DNA from: Aricia agestis
Taxonomy: Eukaryota > Arthropoda > Insecta > Lepidoptera > Lycaenidae
NCBI RefSeq assembly: GCF_905147365.1
Contig: NC_056413.1
Span: 15,963,501 to 16,027,500, forward strand
Length of the DNA stretch: 64,000 nucleotides
Direction of reading: 5' to 3'
Below, piece after piece: positions 36,602 through 49,100 of the stretch. The notes under the pieces were generated by a model. It did not search any database. It worked only from the letters and a program-made list of their open reading frames with translations, and was not told the origin of the DNA. A program made the translations under genes and the position numbers. How positions within the stretch are numbered: the first letter of the stretch is position 1; the number at the start of each line of letters is the position of its first letter.

Positions 36602-36975
36602 GGTGAAGCCAAACGAGTGCAATTTGTGAGTCGCAGAATTTCGGCTGGCAGAAATTCTGCTGCATTCAGTTTCATCAGGGACGGATTAGCCCTTAATCAA
36701 ATTAAGCAATTGCCTAGGCCACCACGTCTAAGCGGACACCAGAAGAGTAAAGGTTCAAAGACCGATTCTAGTTGAGATACGGATAGGGGGGCCCCACAGG
36801 CATGGATTGCTTAGGGCATCATGTAGTCTTAATCCGTCACTGAGTTTCATACAAAAGTCCTGTTTGATTCACAAGAGCGTAATTTTGTGAATCATGATTT
36901 GTATGAAAAGATATTTACTCACGCGACCGAAATTCTGCGACTCACAACTCACAAATGACGCTCGTTTGGCTTCAC
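36602..36975. mobile_element. Family B MITE, split by a hAT MITE
   Basis: The inverted copy of family B starts GGTGAAGCCAAACGAG (TTA before it) and ends CGTTTGGCTTCAC. It is interrupted at 36676-36842. Confidence 0.75.
36676..36842. mobile_element. hAT MITE with perfect 8-bp duplication
   Basis: Ends CAGGGACGGATTA and TAATCCGTCACTG. The target duplication AGTTTCAT is exact at 36668-36675 and 36843-36850. Length 167 bp, with no coding capacity. Confidence 0.88.
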
Positions 36976-36982
36976 TCAGAGA

Positions 36983-37140
36983 ATTTGATTCTTATGCAGA
37001 TGGTGGAGGTCTACGTAATTCGGTTGCGTTATGTCAAGCAGACGTAATAATTGTCAATGTCTTGACATAACCAACTATTATCCTATTCTGTGACATAACC
37101 CGACCAAATAACGTAGATCTGCTGCAATATACTCATTAAT
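36983..37140. mobile_element. Family D MITE, diverged
   Basis: CAGAGAATTTGATTCTTATG at the left, and TGACATAACCCGACCAAATA plus ACGTAGATCTGCTGC at the right, match the arms of family D. Confidence 0.5.
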
Positions 37141-37275
37141 CTATAAATTTATTTTTCTGATCGTACATTCGTATTTGTAGATAAATTCAATCTTAAGATC
37201 GGCGCACTTGTACAATAATAATTATTGAAATTACTTTCATCGATTTACCGCCACCATTTTTATATTTAATACTTT

Positions 37276-37436
37276 TATACTATACATATATTTAAGATTT
37301 TTATTATATCATACACATATTTAATACACACCCATGACCCAGGAACTTTGAAAACTTTTTGTTCCGTCGGCGGGATTCGAGCCCGCGACCCCCGGCTGAG
37401 CTACCGACAGCCCACCCACTGAGCCACAGAGATCGT
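37276..37436 (-). mobile_element. tRNA-derived SINE (second class)
   Basis: Same head (CTGTGGCTCAGTGGGTGG) and body as the copy at 24083, with a longer match to the AT-rich tail. Confidence 0.7.
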
Positions 37437-37484
37437 CAGAATTTTACTGTCACGTGACATTTCTCCTTTATTAAATAGACTTTT

Positions 37485-37668
37485 ACCCCGCATTTTCACC
37501 CCGTATTTTCATCCCTATATTTTTACCCCATATTTTCAACCCGTAATTTCACTCCGTATTTTCATCCCGTATTTTCACTCCGTATTTTCATCCTGTATTT
37601 TCAACCTACATTATCACCCCGTGTTTTCAGTTTTTACCCCGCATTTTCATCCCGTATTTTCACATTCA
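37485..37668. repeat. 13-bp minisatellite, about 14 units
   Basis: Repeats of CCCGTATTTTCAC with C/T and A/G changes. It ends at the left arm of the hairpin at 37668-37745. Confidence 0.8.
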
Positions 37669-37745
37669 AATATAGAAGAAGTAATGAAAGAACGGGCTGA
37701 AAATGTGGTTTCACCCCGTTCTTTCATTACTTCCTCTATATTTGC
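37668..37745. repeat. Hairpin with about 29-bp arms
   Basis: CAAATATAGAAGAAGTAATG, then AAAGAACGGG, is answered by CCCGTTCTTTCATTACTTCC with TCTATATTTG. One mismatch. Confidence 0.8.
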
Positions 37746-37950
37746 GACAGAAGGTACGTGTCATGTAAGACAAAACTCTTACAAAGATTACGATTATTCG
37801 AAAGTTGTAAAAGTTAGGAGTTGCCCGGGAAGTTTCCGGGAAGAACAATTTCCCGTTAATTAAAACTTCCGGAACACTCGCCGATTGTCAACTTGTACAG
37901 TTTGTATTGATCTTTTAGCCGTGTATCTTTTATTAAGCATTTCACGGTAA

Positions 37951-39092
37951 TCTATACTTACTAATATTATAAAGCGGAAGAGTTTGTTAGTTTGTTTGTT
38001 TGAACGCGCTAATCTCAGGAACTACTGGTCCGATTTGAAAAATTCTTTCAGTGTTAGATAGCCCATTTATCGAGGAAGGTTATAGGCTATATTTTATCAC
38101 GCTAATACTAATAGGAGCGAAGAATTAGAGAAAAGTGTGGAAAAAACGGGGGGAAATTATTTGAAAGGGCTTATTTGAACGTGCTAATCTCAGGAACTAC
38201 TGGTCCGATTTGAACAATTCTTTCAGTGTTAAATAGTCTATTTATTGAGGAAGGCTATAAGCTATATTTTATCGTGCTAAGACTCATAGGAGCGAAGAAA
38301 TAGAGGAAAGTGTAAAAAAACGGGAGAACTTATTTGAAAGGGCTTATCTCACGAACTACTGGAGCAATTTTTCTGTTATTTGGCACAGATAAGAAATATA
38401 CCATGACGTGAAGGATTATAGGCTATTTTTTGAAGACTAATTTGTCTATGAAATATCTAATTTACGCGGGCGAAGCTGCGCGGAACGTTATATTTCGCGT
38501 GGTCACGACATCACGCGTAAACGGCTGGACCCATTTTGCTGAAATTTGGTATAAAGATACTTTGAGTCCCGAAAAAGAACATAGGATACATTTTGTCCCG
38601 GAAAAATGTACGGTTACTGCACAATATACTTTTATGATTTGCGCGTAAACTATTCAATCTATTTTGATGGAATTTGGTATGGAGATACTTTGAGTCTCGG
38701 GAAAGGACAAGGAATACTAATTTTGTCCCGGAAAATGTACCGTACTTTTATGATTATCGCCTAAACTATTTAATCTATTTTAATGAAATTTGGTATGGCA
38801 ATACTTTCAGTCTCGGGAAAGGACAAGAGATAGTTTTTATCCCGGAAAATATACGGTTCCCGCACAATAAACGTTTATGATTCTCGCCTAAACTATTTAA
38901 TCTATTTTGATGAAATTTGGCATGGAGATTGGAGATACTAATTTGAATCTGGGACAAGGAATATTTTTTGTCCTGGAAAAATGGGCGATTCTTACAATAT
39001 ACTTTTCTGATTTGCGCGTAAACGTCTCAATCGATGTACGGGAACAACTGTAAACTAAAGGCCACGCGGACGAAGTCGCGGGCAACAGCTAG
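37951..39092 (+). mobile_element. Composite Helitron with two internal tandem-repeat blocks
   Basis: Starts TCTATACTTACTAATATTAT and ends GCGGGCAACAGCTAG before T. The first part holds three units built on GCTAATCTCAGGAACTACTG (starts near 38008, 38183, 38342). The second holds four units built on GAAATTTGGTATGGAGATAC (near 38541, 38668, 38786, 38909). Confidence 0.65.
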
Positions 39093-39295
39093 TTTTCGAT
39101 AAATTGACTAAACTACTGCACTATATTATAGTAGGCATGGTAGACGTCTGTCGTCTGCGATCTCCCTAAAAGTATTTTAACTTTACCTACTAGTTGTGGC
39201 CTTTACATTCGAGATATGAGCACGGATCATTATACTGGGTTAAATTTTGGAACACACACCTCTAGACATTTATTTATTTATTTATTTATTTTTAG

Positions 39296-39610
39296 TCCTG
39301 CTTCGGCACGAATGAGCCGGCTTGACCGGAGAAATACCACGGGCTCACAGAAAACCGGCGTGAAACAGCGCTTGCGCTGTGTTTCGCCGAGTGAGTGAGT
39401 TTACCGGAGGCCCAATCCCCTACCCTATTCCCTGCCCTACCCTCCCCTATTCCCTTCTCATTCCTACCCTCCCCTATTACCCTATTCCCTCTTAAAAGGC
39501 CGGCAACGCACCTGCAGCTCTTCTGATGCTGCGAGTGTCCATGGGCGACGGAAGTTGCTTTCCATCAGATGTCCCGTTTGCTCGCTTGCCCCCTTATTTC
39601 ATAAAAAAAG
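39296..39610 (+). mobile_element. SINE (Metulj-like) inside an inverted-repeat element
   Basis: The copy lacks the first dozen bases. It is flanked by inverted copies of TTAAATTTTGGAACACACAC (39240 region) and its complement (39613-39641), so it probably landed in the loop of a palindromic element. A TTTA tetranucleotide run precedes it. Confidence 0.75.
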
Positions 39611-39983
39611 ACATTAGAGGTGTGTGTTCTGAAATTTAAGCAATTTACTTTCAGTCATCCCGTGACGAGTTTTTCGCATGTCAGTCCGCGTGTCATCTTG
39701 CGACAGCATCAGGAATGTCGCAAACGTGTGCGGTGAAAGCGCGCGTGATGTAAGCCACCGTAAACGACCAGAGGAAATGCCGTGGCTTCCTCAGTGGTCA
39801 GCGGCTTACACTTGGGACCACTAGTATACCCTGTGTTAATTTATTATGTTTATGACTATCCGTACTAGAATTATAACTTATTCTGAAGTAAGGAAGTAAG
39901 TAAGATTTATAACAGGCTTACAATTTATAAGCCTGTTATATATCTTCCTCATTTTCAATGGGAAATATACGCAAAGGTCGGAG

Positions 39984-40121
39984 CAGAGGGCGCTACAAGC
40001 ACGTACAGCAAATAATCTGACATTGCACACGTCATATCAGAACATTGACAGAAACGTTGTCAAACGTCGCACGAAACTTTTTATTTACTGTCTGTGCTGT
40101 CTGTGCTGCATCTAGCGTTTC
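39984..40121. mobile_element. MITE-like repeat, inverted relative of 10045
   Basis: Starts AGCAGAGGGCGCTACAAGCA and ends CTGTGCTGCATCTAGC. Internal GTCAAACGTCGCACGAAAC matches on the opposite strand. Confidence 0.5.
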
Positions 40122-40275
40122 GGTAATATATTTATACCATATTTCATTTTTAGCAAGCAAAGCCGCAGGAAAAAGCTAGTTCCTTTATTTATGAATACAA
40201 AGAACCAGAAAAATAATATAATATTAATTAGTACCCTGTACAGGACTTACTCAGATATTTATATTTATATATTTA

Positions 40276-40580
40276 TACGTGGGAGAGCCATGCTTCGGCA
40301 CGAATGGGCCGGCTCGACCGGAGAAATACCATGTTCTCACAGAAAACCGGCGTGCAACAGCGCTAGCGCTGTGTTTCGCCGAGTGAGTGAGTATACCGGA
40401 GGCCCAATCCCCTACCCTATTCCCTTCCCATCCCTACCCTCCCCTATTACCCTATTCCCTCTTAAAAGGCCGGCAACGCACCTGCAGCTCTTCTGATGCT
40501 GCGAGTGTTCATGGGCGACGGAAGTTGCTTTCCATCAGGTGACCCGTTTGCTCGTTTGCCCCCTTATTTCATAAAAAAAG
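40276..40580 (+). mobile_element. SINE (Metulj-like), full length
   Basis: Starts TACGTGGGAGAGCCATGC. The body has the CTACCCTATTCCC-rich middle and the LINE-like tail, ending in a short A run. Confidence 0.82.
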
Positions 40581-41018
40581 ATAGGCATAAGCAGCTAGAC
40601 ATTTCGATGATGGAAAGATGAGAGCATACCGGAAAATCCAAAACACGATGATCGATTAGAATTGGTTAAGTTGAAGAGTAGAATTAATTAGTATTTTTAA
40701 TCTGATCTTTTCATATTAATCTGTAAAAACAAACCTTTCTAAACTGCAAAATGCTAGAATACGAGAACGGATGTGAACATTACTGCGTTGTTATCTAGAT
40801 CGCACATGACCATATTTGGTCAATCTATTCACACATTTTCTCACATTTTCACAATCACCATAATATCTTAAACGCCCATTATTCGCCTGGGAATCGAATG
40901 CGTGACCTACTAACCATTGTTGGGAGTCTTAGAATTGGGGCCCTTTTTGTATGGAACATTGCTTAAAAATTTGAAATAGGTTGAGAAAAGGGCTTACTAA
41001 GTAATACCATGCACACGT

Positions 41019-41214
41019 AATAATATTATATTATATGCGTAAATGTGTCAGTCTGTCTGTTACCTCTTCACGCCCAAACCGCTGAACCGATTTTGCTGAA
41101 ATTTGGTATGGAGATACTTTGAACCCCGGTAAACGACGAAGGATACTTTTTGTCCCGAAAAATATACGGTTCCTGCGCAATAAACTAATCTTGGCGTAAC
41201 GGAGTGAGAGTTTG
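41019..41214 (+). mobile_element. Helitron (Lep1-like), short copy
   Basis: TAATATTATATTATATGCGT, GTCTGTCTGTTACCTCTTCA and GGTATGGAGATACTTTGA match the family. The 3' end is diverged. It lies 39 bp before a TTA-flanked MITE. Confidence 0.6.
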
Positions 41215-41253
41215 GCGGATACGCAGACGATGTTCTATCCTTAGATTCATTTA

Positions 41254-41496
41254 AGCCGGGTCCAGACGAGTGTAACGTGTAATGTAATTTACCTTGTAAC
41301 ACGAATTCTACGTGTGGACGGCCGCGGCACTACGAGCATTACATGTAACGCTCGGGGTTTATCCATCGGCTGTCGGTTTTCGCGCGAGCACAAAGGCTCG
41401 TTTAGACAATTCGCTTTGAGTTCGTGTGCCGTCCACACTGTTGACGCTAAATACACGTAATCTTACATTACACGTTACACTCGTCTGGACCCGGCT
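41254..41496. mobile_element. Harbinger-type palindromic MITE, TTA duplication
   Basis: Arms AGCCGGGTCCAGACGAGTGT and complement. TTA at 41251-41253 and 41497-41499. The centre is GC-rich. Confidence 0.82.
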
Positions 41497-41796
41497 TTAC
41501 GAGAAATCACATTGCACTTTACCGTTTACGCATGACACGAGGAATCTTTAATAACGACATTATTTGCTCTGATAAACTAAGCTGATTTTTAATAATAAAT
41601 CAAAATGCATAGTTTCCCATTGATAAAAGCTATCTAAAATCTAGAAAACTCCACAACAACGAATAGATTTAGATTCTAGATGTTTTATTGTGTTGAACCC
41701 CAAAAGACCCCATTGAAACAAAAATTCACGGGAACACTGATCTGAATTCTGAATTATTGTAACCATCGAAGAAATTGCCATGTAACTAGGTACAAT

Positions 41797-41966
41797 GTAC
41801 TATCAGAGAAGTTGATGCATAGGCAGTTGACAGACCAACGTCATTAGGTCGGGTTATGGCAATTCAATGTTAGCTATGATCTGTCGGCTGGGTATGACAT
41901 AAGGCGACCAATTAACGTAGGTCCACCATCTGCCTAGGAATCAACTTCTCTTATAGTACATATAAT
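41797..41966. mobile_element. Palindromic MITE (family D)
   Basis: Ends GTACTATCAGAGAAGTTGAT and complement. Inner words ACGTCATTAGGTCGGGTTAT. Relatives at 33049, 36983, 51702 and 57972. Confidence 0.72.
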
Positions 41967-42108
41967 TTTTATGAGCCTTTCAGTCAGTACGGAATATAGA
42001 AAAGTTTTTGGACAAAGTAGACGTTTCCCTGATGACGTCATTCTGATCTTAACTAAGATTAATTAAGATGAGAAAGAGGCATATAGTAACGCCTATCTAT
42101 ATATACTT

Positions 42109-42366
42109 ACAGTGTGTAACAAAAATATGTCATAATACCTTAGGGTGTGTACGTGTTCCTTGTAGAGAGTTCTCTGTGAAAGTAGCAGCGCTGAAAGACG
42201 AACATTTTTTTCACTTTTGTATGGGCAAGGGCCCGAGCGTAACGATTTCCCCATACAAAAGTGAAAAAAAATTTGGTCTTTCAGCGCTGCTACTTTCACA
42301 GTGAACTCTCTACAAGGAACACGTACACAACCTAAAGTATTATCACTTATTTTTGTTACACCCTGT
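42109..42366. mobile_element. Family A MITE
   Basis: Nearly perfect palindrome with TA edges. A Helitron-type repeat follows within 2 bp. Confidence 0.85.
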
Positions 42367-42367
42367 A

Positions 42368-42594
42368 TAAAACTCAAAGGTGACTGACTGACTGATTGAC
42401 ATAGTGATCTATCAACGCACAGCTCAACCACTGGACGGATCGGGCTGAAATTTGGCATGCAGGTCTATAACGTAGGCATCCGCTAAGAAAGGATTTTGAT
42501 AAATTCCAACCCCAAGGGGTTCAAATAGGGGATGAAAGTTTGTGTAGTATAATAATACTTCTTAACGCGAGCGAAGCCGCTGGCAAAAGCTCGT
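42368..42594 (+). mobile_element. Helitron, AAGCTCGT family
   Basis: AAACTCAAAGGTGACTGACT start, GCGAGCGAAGCCGCTGGCAA end. It follows a family A MITE directly. Confidence 0.65.
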
Positions 42595-42791
42595 TATCAA
42601 TAAAATAAAAAAGATGTTTACAATAAATATAATATGATATAATATTAATAATGATAAAGTTACAGTTAAACAATGTTTTGTTTTTGTCTGTTAAGCGCCT
42701 CTTCCAGCGTATCGGACAGGGACAATAAGATTTTAGCTTCTGTAGACACTATAATATGAAGGTGTATTATTCAGTTCAAATAATATTCTAG

Positions 42792-43021
42792 ACGAGCTTT
42801 TGCCCGCGGCTTCGCTCGCGTTAAGAAGTATTATAATATACAAACTTTCATCCCCTATTTGAACCCCTTGGGGTTGGAATTTATCAAAATACTTTCTTAG
42901 CGGATGCCTACGTTATAACATCTACCTGCATGCCAAATTTCAGCCCGATCGATCCAGTGGTTTGGGCTGTGCGTTGATAGATCAGCATGTCAGTCAGTCA
43001 CCTTTGAGTTTTATATATACA
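42792..43021 (-). mobile_element. Helitron, AAGCTCGT family, 105 bp before the start-codon exon
   Basis: Inverted relative of 42368-42594, facing it across about 200 bp. It ends shortly before the first coding exon of the CPAP3-type gene. Confidence 0.65.
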
Positions 43022-43125
43022 TATTTGGAGGCGGCAGGCCAATCGGTTATTACCTACCTCTATTAGCGATTGGTGTGAAAGATATTAGCTGCTATTAGTA
43101 TTAAAGTGATCGTCTTTTGTTTCAG

Positions 43126-43170
43126 ACAAGTGAAGCAACATGGCGACGCATCACACGACGAGCTTAATCG
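43126..43170 (+). CDS. Exon with start codon of the CPAP3-type gene (coding part 43140-43170)
   Basis: A pyrimidine tract ending in TTTCAG precedes 43126, and a strong GTAAGT donor follows 43170. The coding part gives MATHHTTSLI plus one base of a split codon. That G pairs with TG at the start of exon 2 to make Val, continuing directly into the hydrophobic VLFAALSLAA stretch of the signal peptide. The 14 bases before the ATG would be 5' UTR. An alternative is that transcription starts near 43124: TATTAAAG at 43099 sits about 25 bp upstream, a little close for a TATA box. If 43125 is a real acceptor, a further non-coding exon lies upstream. Confidence 0.8.
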
Positions 43171-46100
43171 GTAAGTTTTAAGACCGTAATGGAGAATTGG
43201 AGACCGTAATAAGAATGGCCTTTTATTACTTCAATTTAATCCCATCTCCTGAGCAAACGACCTTGACCATACATTTGACGCGTTGCCGAGATCGCACAAA
43301 AATCCTATTTTTTTTTACTTATCTTAGTTCAAAATTTACCTAAAAAAATCAAACGGCAAATGTAGTTAATGATATTATAGTCGATCTATTGGCGTGTGTT
43401 TCAAATAAACGTAATTTGTAAATACTAGGGAGATGCTGAATGTATGCTTGAATTTAAATAAATTGGTATTACTTAGGGAGCTGATATCAGATATCATGTC
43501 GAGTATAATAAACAAAAATAGGAAATTAATAACAGAGAAAGGAATGTTGATATGCTGAAGATTATTGCTGTATTTTTATTATAATTTTGTAGCTTTCAAA
43601 TTATGAGTTAATATTATTTACTTTAAAAACGGTAAATTACGGCATCTCCGTAGGGGGAGCACCTTAATGATGAGTTTGACAGATAATGTATATGGGTTTA
43701 ATTTTATTAAATAGTTTTTTGTAAACATGGATTAAACTCCAAACAAAAATTCTAAGAAACCATTAAGCCAGCTCTACGTAGTTACGGCCCTAGGTATCCG
43801 TTTAAATCTAACTTTAACGAGAGTTCACCTTCCAATTAACCCAAATATGAAATAACCTAAAAATTAAGTGACCCGATGTTTAGGGGAAATAAAAAGACAT
43901 TTTCTGTACATTAACGTGATTAAGTTTTGACCCCAATCAATTAGGTTAAAATAATGAAACATTTCATTATTTTACATCAATGTAACGGATATTGAATTAG
44001 ACATTAATAAAAAACATCATTTTCATAGTCTTGAATCTTGTAAGGACTAAAGTTATATAAATTATTGCGTGAGAGCCTTTAAAAGAAAATCTTTCAACCG
44101 AACTTGGAATGCTCGGTCAGCGGGGCTAAAATGGTCGCTTTGGAGAATCATAATTATAATTAATCATAATGTGATTAATTTTTAAACTCCACTTTGCGTG
44201 TAATTCATATAGTGATTCGCTTCGATTAATGATTGGTCACCGCGAAACCGCGAATCACTATATGAATTGCACGCAAAGAGGAGTTTAAAAATGAATCATA
44301 TTACGATTCAATATATGATTCTCCAAAGCGACCATTTTAGCACCGCAGGCCGAAGCCAGCTTTGGAAAATGTTGATAGCGCGATTATGGCGCTCGTGCTA
44401 GTTGGTCAACCTAAGTGCCGTACCACGAAACCGTTTTGAGACTCAAACAGTCGTACGAGAATGCCGCGTCCTCCTCTAACAAACGAGAAATTACTTTGTT
44501 AATCATGATATGAATCATAATATGATTCATTTTTCTAAAATCGCAAAATGCAACTCTGTTTGCAATTCATTTCTGTATTTTTGTACTGATTTGACATTTG
44601 TCAGTTTGACAGTTTTGACAATTCATTTGCTGAATTGATTGAGAGGAATTGCTAAATGTGACCATTTTAGCCCCGTAGGACGCGGCATTCTCAGCCGATC
44701 GTTTGAGTCTCAAAACGTTATCGTAGTAGGTCTACTGTCTCGTATAGCCTGTCAAGAAAGTAAAGAAATTAAAAAATGGCAACATCGTAGTGTCATCCCT
44801 TTTTTCTTAGATTGATTTGAAAGGGATGGCACTACGATGTTGCCACTATTTAATTTCTTGACAGACTGTAACTTCTTCCTTCTCTCTTAGTTATGGTAGG
44901 TATCTTGTCCAAAGAATTTCGCTCCCCCTTCGAAGTGATGGAGTGCGAAGCAAAGGTCCCGTGTTTAGTTTCTGAGGTATTTGACTGAAGTTTATGTATA
45001 CAGTACCGCCCAGAGCGCTAAAAAGGGGCACCCTTTTTGCGCTTCGAGAATTCGACAGGGGCGCCGAAGAAATCACGCCAGCGCGATAGTAGTGCTAAAA
45101 CCGGCACTGTGATTTTTTGATTGATTGATTTGGATTGGCTAATGTGAAAAGATAAACTTAGATAGATAGATAGATAAACTTCTATCAAAACCATAGAAAT
45201 CGGGCATCAGACGTTCCGAGAAAAAGTATCTTAAGTACTTTTCCGGGACTCAAAGTATCTTCATACCAAAAAGCAAAATGGGTTTTCCTTTGGTTTGGTT
45301 TGGGCGTAAAGTGGTAACAGACTTGAGACTACCTTTGCATTTATGATATTATTAGTAAAGATAAACATAACTATGGTTAAATGAACCATAGTTAAACCCA
45401 GTATAATTATTATTGCAACATTATAGTCAAAACTCTAACAATAGAATTCGCACAGCCTTCGCAACCCATACAATGTACCTGCTTTCGAAAATGAGATAAC
45501 TCAAGCCTTGTTATGTGATTAGAATATCTCTTGATCACAGGAAATATAAAAGATTAATTAATATAATAAACGTACACATTATATTATGACATAAATTAAA
45601 TTATGCATGACTTATCCACACTATATAATATTACTAGCTGTTGCCCGCGACTTCGTCTGCGTGGACTTTAGTTTATAGCGCGCGGTGTCAACAAAATTTG
45701 TCAAATTTAAAAACTTTTTAAAACCCTGGCAAGTGGTACCCCTCTTAGGGCCGCGCTACACCGGAATGGCAGCGCTGAAAGTGCTCGCCTCGCCGCTGCT
45801 ATTCCGGTGTAGCGCGGCCCTTAATTAATCAAAATACCCAAAAACAGCTGTGCAGTGTGCACATAATCTATACTAATATTATAAATGCGAACGTATCTCT
45901 GTCTGTCTGTCTGTCTGTCTGTCAGTCTCGCTTTCACGCCAAACGCCAAAAGTATCTCTGTCTGTCTGTCTGTCTGTCTGTCTGTCAGTCTCGCTTTCAC
46001 GCCAAACGCCAAAACTTCCGAACCGATTGTAATGAAATTTTGTATACAGATAGTCTAAAGCCTGAGAAAGGACATAGGCTACTTTTTTTACTGGAAAAAA

Positions 46101-49100
46101 GGGTTGTAAGGGGGTGAAAATGCGTAAATTTGTTCAAATTAAGTTAGTTCCAACAATTCATAATAGATGGCGCCGTGAGTCTTCTACATCGCGCTGACGC
46201 TTGCTCAAAAGTCTTTCTATAAGACGTGGTATTATTTTACATTTAAGTTTCGATTTTTTTCGATTGTTATATCTATTCTACGGTATTAAATAACTCAGTA
46301 CTTTATCTGTGTGTGACGTAACCTTAAATCTATCAATGATAAATAGTTTATGGGTAAAGTTGTGTAATTGGAGGGCTAAATAAGCTTTAAAATTTGGCAT
46401 AAAATATAAAATTTAATATAAAAAAATGAAATACTTATTGTGTGCACACTGCACAGCTCTATTGATTTAAGGGGTACCAGGGTTTTTTTATAAAAGCTTT
46501 TGACACCAATTTTGTTGACATCGCGCGCTATAAACTGAAGTCCACGCGGACAAAGTCGCGGGCAACAGCTAGTATTATACATAAAATTTGTTTAAGATTT
46601 TTGAAATTTTATTTTAATACACATCCAAGACCCAGGAACATTGAAAACTTTTTGTTCCGCCTGCGGGACTCGAACCCAGGACCCCCGGGATGTGCGCTGG
46701 CCACGCGCAATGCGAATTCATTTTCATCGAAATTTTCATGGAAATAAGATATTTTCCCACATCAAAATGTAGCCTATGTCCTTTCTCAGACTCTAGAATA
46801 ACTGTATACAAAATTTCATTGCAATCGGTTCAGTAGTTTTGGCGTGAAAGCAAGACAGACAGACAGACAGACAGAGATACTTTCGCATTTATAATATTAG
46901 TATGGATAAATGCGAAGCATGTCTCTATCTGTTACATCTCAACATAAGAGATAGAGACAGACAGACAGAAGTCTTAAAAGAGGTACAAAACCGCTGAACC
47001 AATTTTTCTGTTTGGTATGGAGATACTTTGTGTCCCGGGTAAGGACATAGGATACTTTCATCCCGGAAAAATGCACGATTCCCGCGCCATAATCGTGTCT
47101 TGGCGCAACGTAGTTGCCGGGGGTCATCTAGTAATAAATAAAGTACTTTTATATACGTGGGAGAGCCATGCTTCGGCACGAATGGGCCGGCTCGGCCGGA
47201 GAAATACCACATTCTCACAGAAACCGGCGTGAAACAGCGCTAGCGCTGTGTTTCGCCGAGTGAGTGAGTTTACCGGAGGCCCAATCCCCGTACCCTATTC
47301 CCTGCCCTACCCTCCCCTATTAGTTATTACCCTATTCCCTCTTAAAAGGCCGGCAACGCACCTGCAGCTCTTCTGATGCTGCGAGTGTCCATGGGCGACG
47401 GAAGTTGCTTTCCATCAGGTAAACCCGTTTGCTCGTTTGCCCCCTTATTTCATTAAAAAAAACACTTCACATTATGCTTTACTCAGAAAAGCCTTTTGCA
47501 TCGTTGCATTTAATTTATATAGCGACGCAAGCCTCAACATCCGTTGTACCGAAATTCTTTTATCATGCAGGAACCTATATTATTTCGGAATAAAAAATAC
47601 CCTATGTCCTTTCCCGGCACTCAAATTACCTCCGTAGTCCATACGGCATTCTCGCAATATAGTCGGCCTAGTCCAGAGGAATGAGCAGCAGGCGTAGCAT
47701 GGTCACCATAGAATAGGTTTCTTTCTACGGAAGAATAGACAAAATGACAGTTAGACAAGACAAAGTGACAGTTAGACAATGGAAATCCGTCATTTTGTCG
47801 GTATAATCTGTCAGTATGTCGATTCTTTTATGTCAATGATTCTTTCCCATATGTCTACTGTTGTGTGGTGATGCTAGCCCTGCTGGTCAATACGTCTGGG
47901 ACTAACCACGTGTGTTTCCCTACGATGTTTTCCTTCACCGTACGAGCAAAATGATAATAACCTACTTTTGCTTGTAGCTTCACACGTTTTAAATATCTTA
48001 CGGGAACACTGCCAAAAAATAGCCTATTCTCCTTCACGTCGTCTACTTCTTATCTGTGCCAAATGTAACAAAAAAAATACTCCAGTAGTTCGTTGTATAA
48101 GTCCACGTTTTTTCCACATTTTCCTCTATTTCTTCTCTCCTATTAGTCTTAGCGTGATAAAATATAGCCTATAGCCTTCCTCGATAAATGGGCTATCTAA
48201 CACTGAAATAATTTTTCAAATCGGACCAGTAGTTCCTGAGATTAGCGTATTCAAAAATAACAAACGACCAAACTTTTCCGCTTTATAATATTTATATAGA
48301 TATCAATACTATGGGTCAAAGAAGATCTAAGAAATTTTACATAGGATATCAATTTTTAACAGGCATTTCGTTCACGACTTTAAAAAACAAATAAAAAGAT
48401 GAAAAGAAGTAACTTCCTCTTCTCACGGCTAAATGCGGAAGATTATACAATGTCAATGATTTGAGAAATGTTTATGTAACATAAAACGTTTGTTCTTTTG
48501 TTGGCTCTTTGTAACTTTGTACAATAAAAACTTATTAAGTAGACTAAAGTGAAGATCTACTCTGTTGCACCATAAAGTTAATACCACTAGGTATATTAAC
48601 TTTATGGTTGCACCTTCCAAGTGCACTACTGAATGTTGGATTTTGGTTGTATTTACCGTATGTGCTAACAGCGCCCTCTGCTTGCACCTTTATATTCAGG
48701 AGTGTTTTATACTGAAAAAATACGAAACGTGGTTAAAAATTAATCGCTCACATTGTTGAATGTAGACATTCACTGAGAATGGTTTTTTTAATTCCACTCA
48801 CAAGAGTCAATACAAATTTTTACGGAGGACAACCCTTTTGTATTAATACGGCTTATAGAACAGCGGCCTACTAGATTATTTTTAGGATAAGAACCCTAAA
48901 GTTCCTATGACCCAAACAGTTAGTAAAGTTTACGACCGCTATAACAAACAAAAAGGTTACATCAAATCAACAAAATGTTTCCAGAACCAAAAAAGGAGGA
49001 AAATCGTTTTTTTATGGCGCCGTTTATTTTTATTATCATTATATTTTATTTGTATTATGTAATGTCTATGGTCACGCTGCTCGCATGTTAGTAATAAATT

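Noticed and set aside
45821..46117. ORFs with TDRQTDRQ or SVCLSVCLS peptides
   Set aside because: Translation of the TGTC microsatellite in a Helitron.
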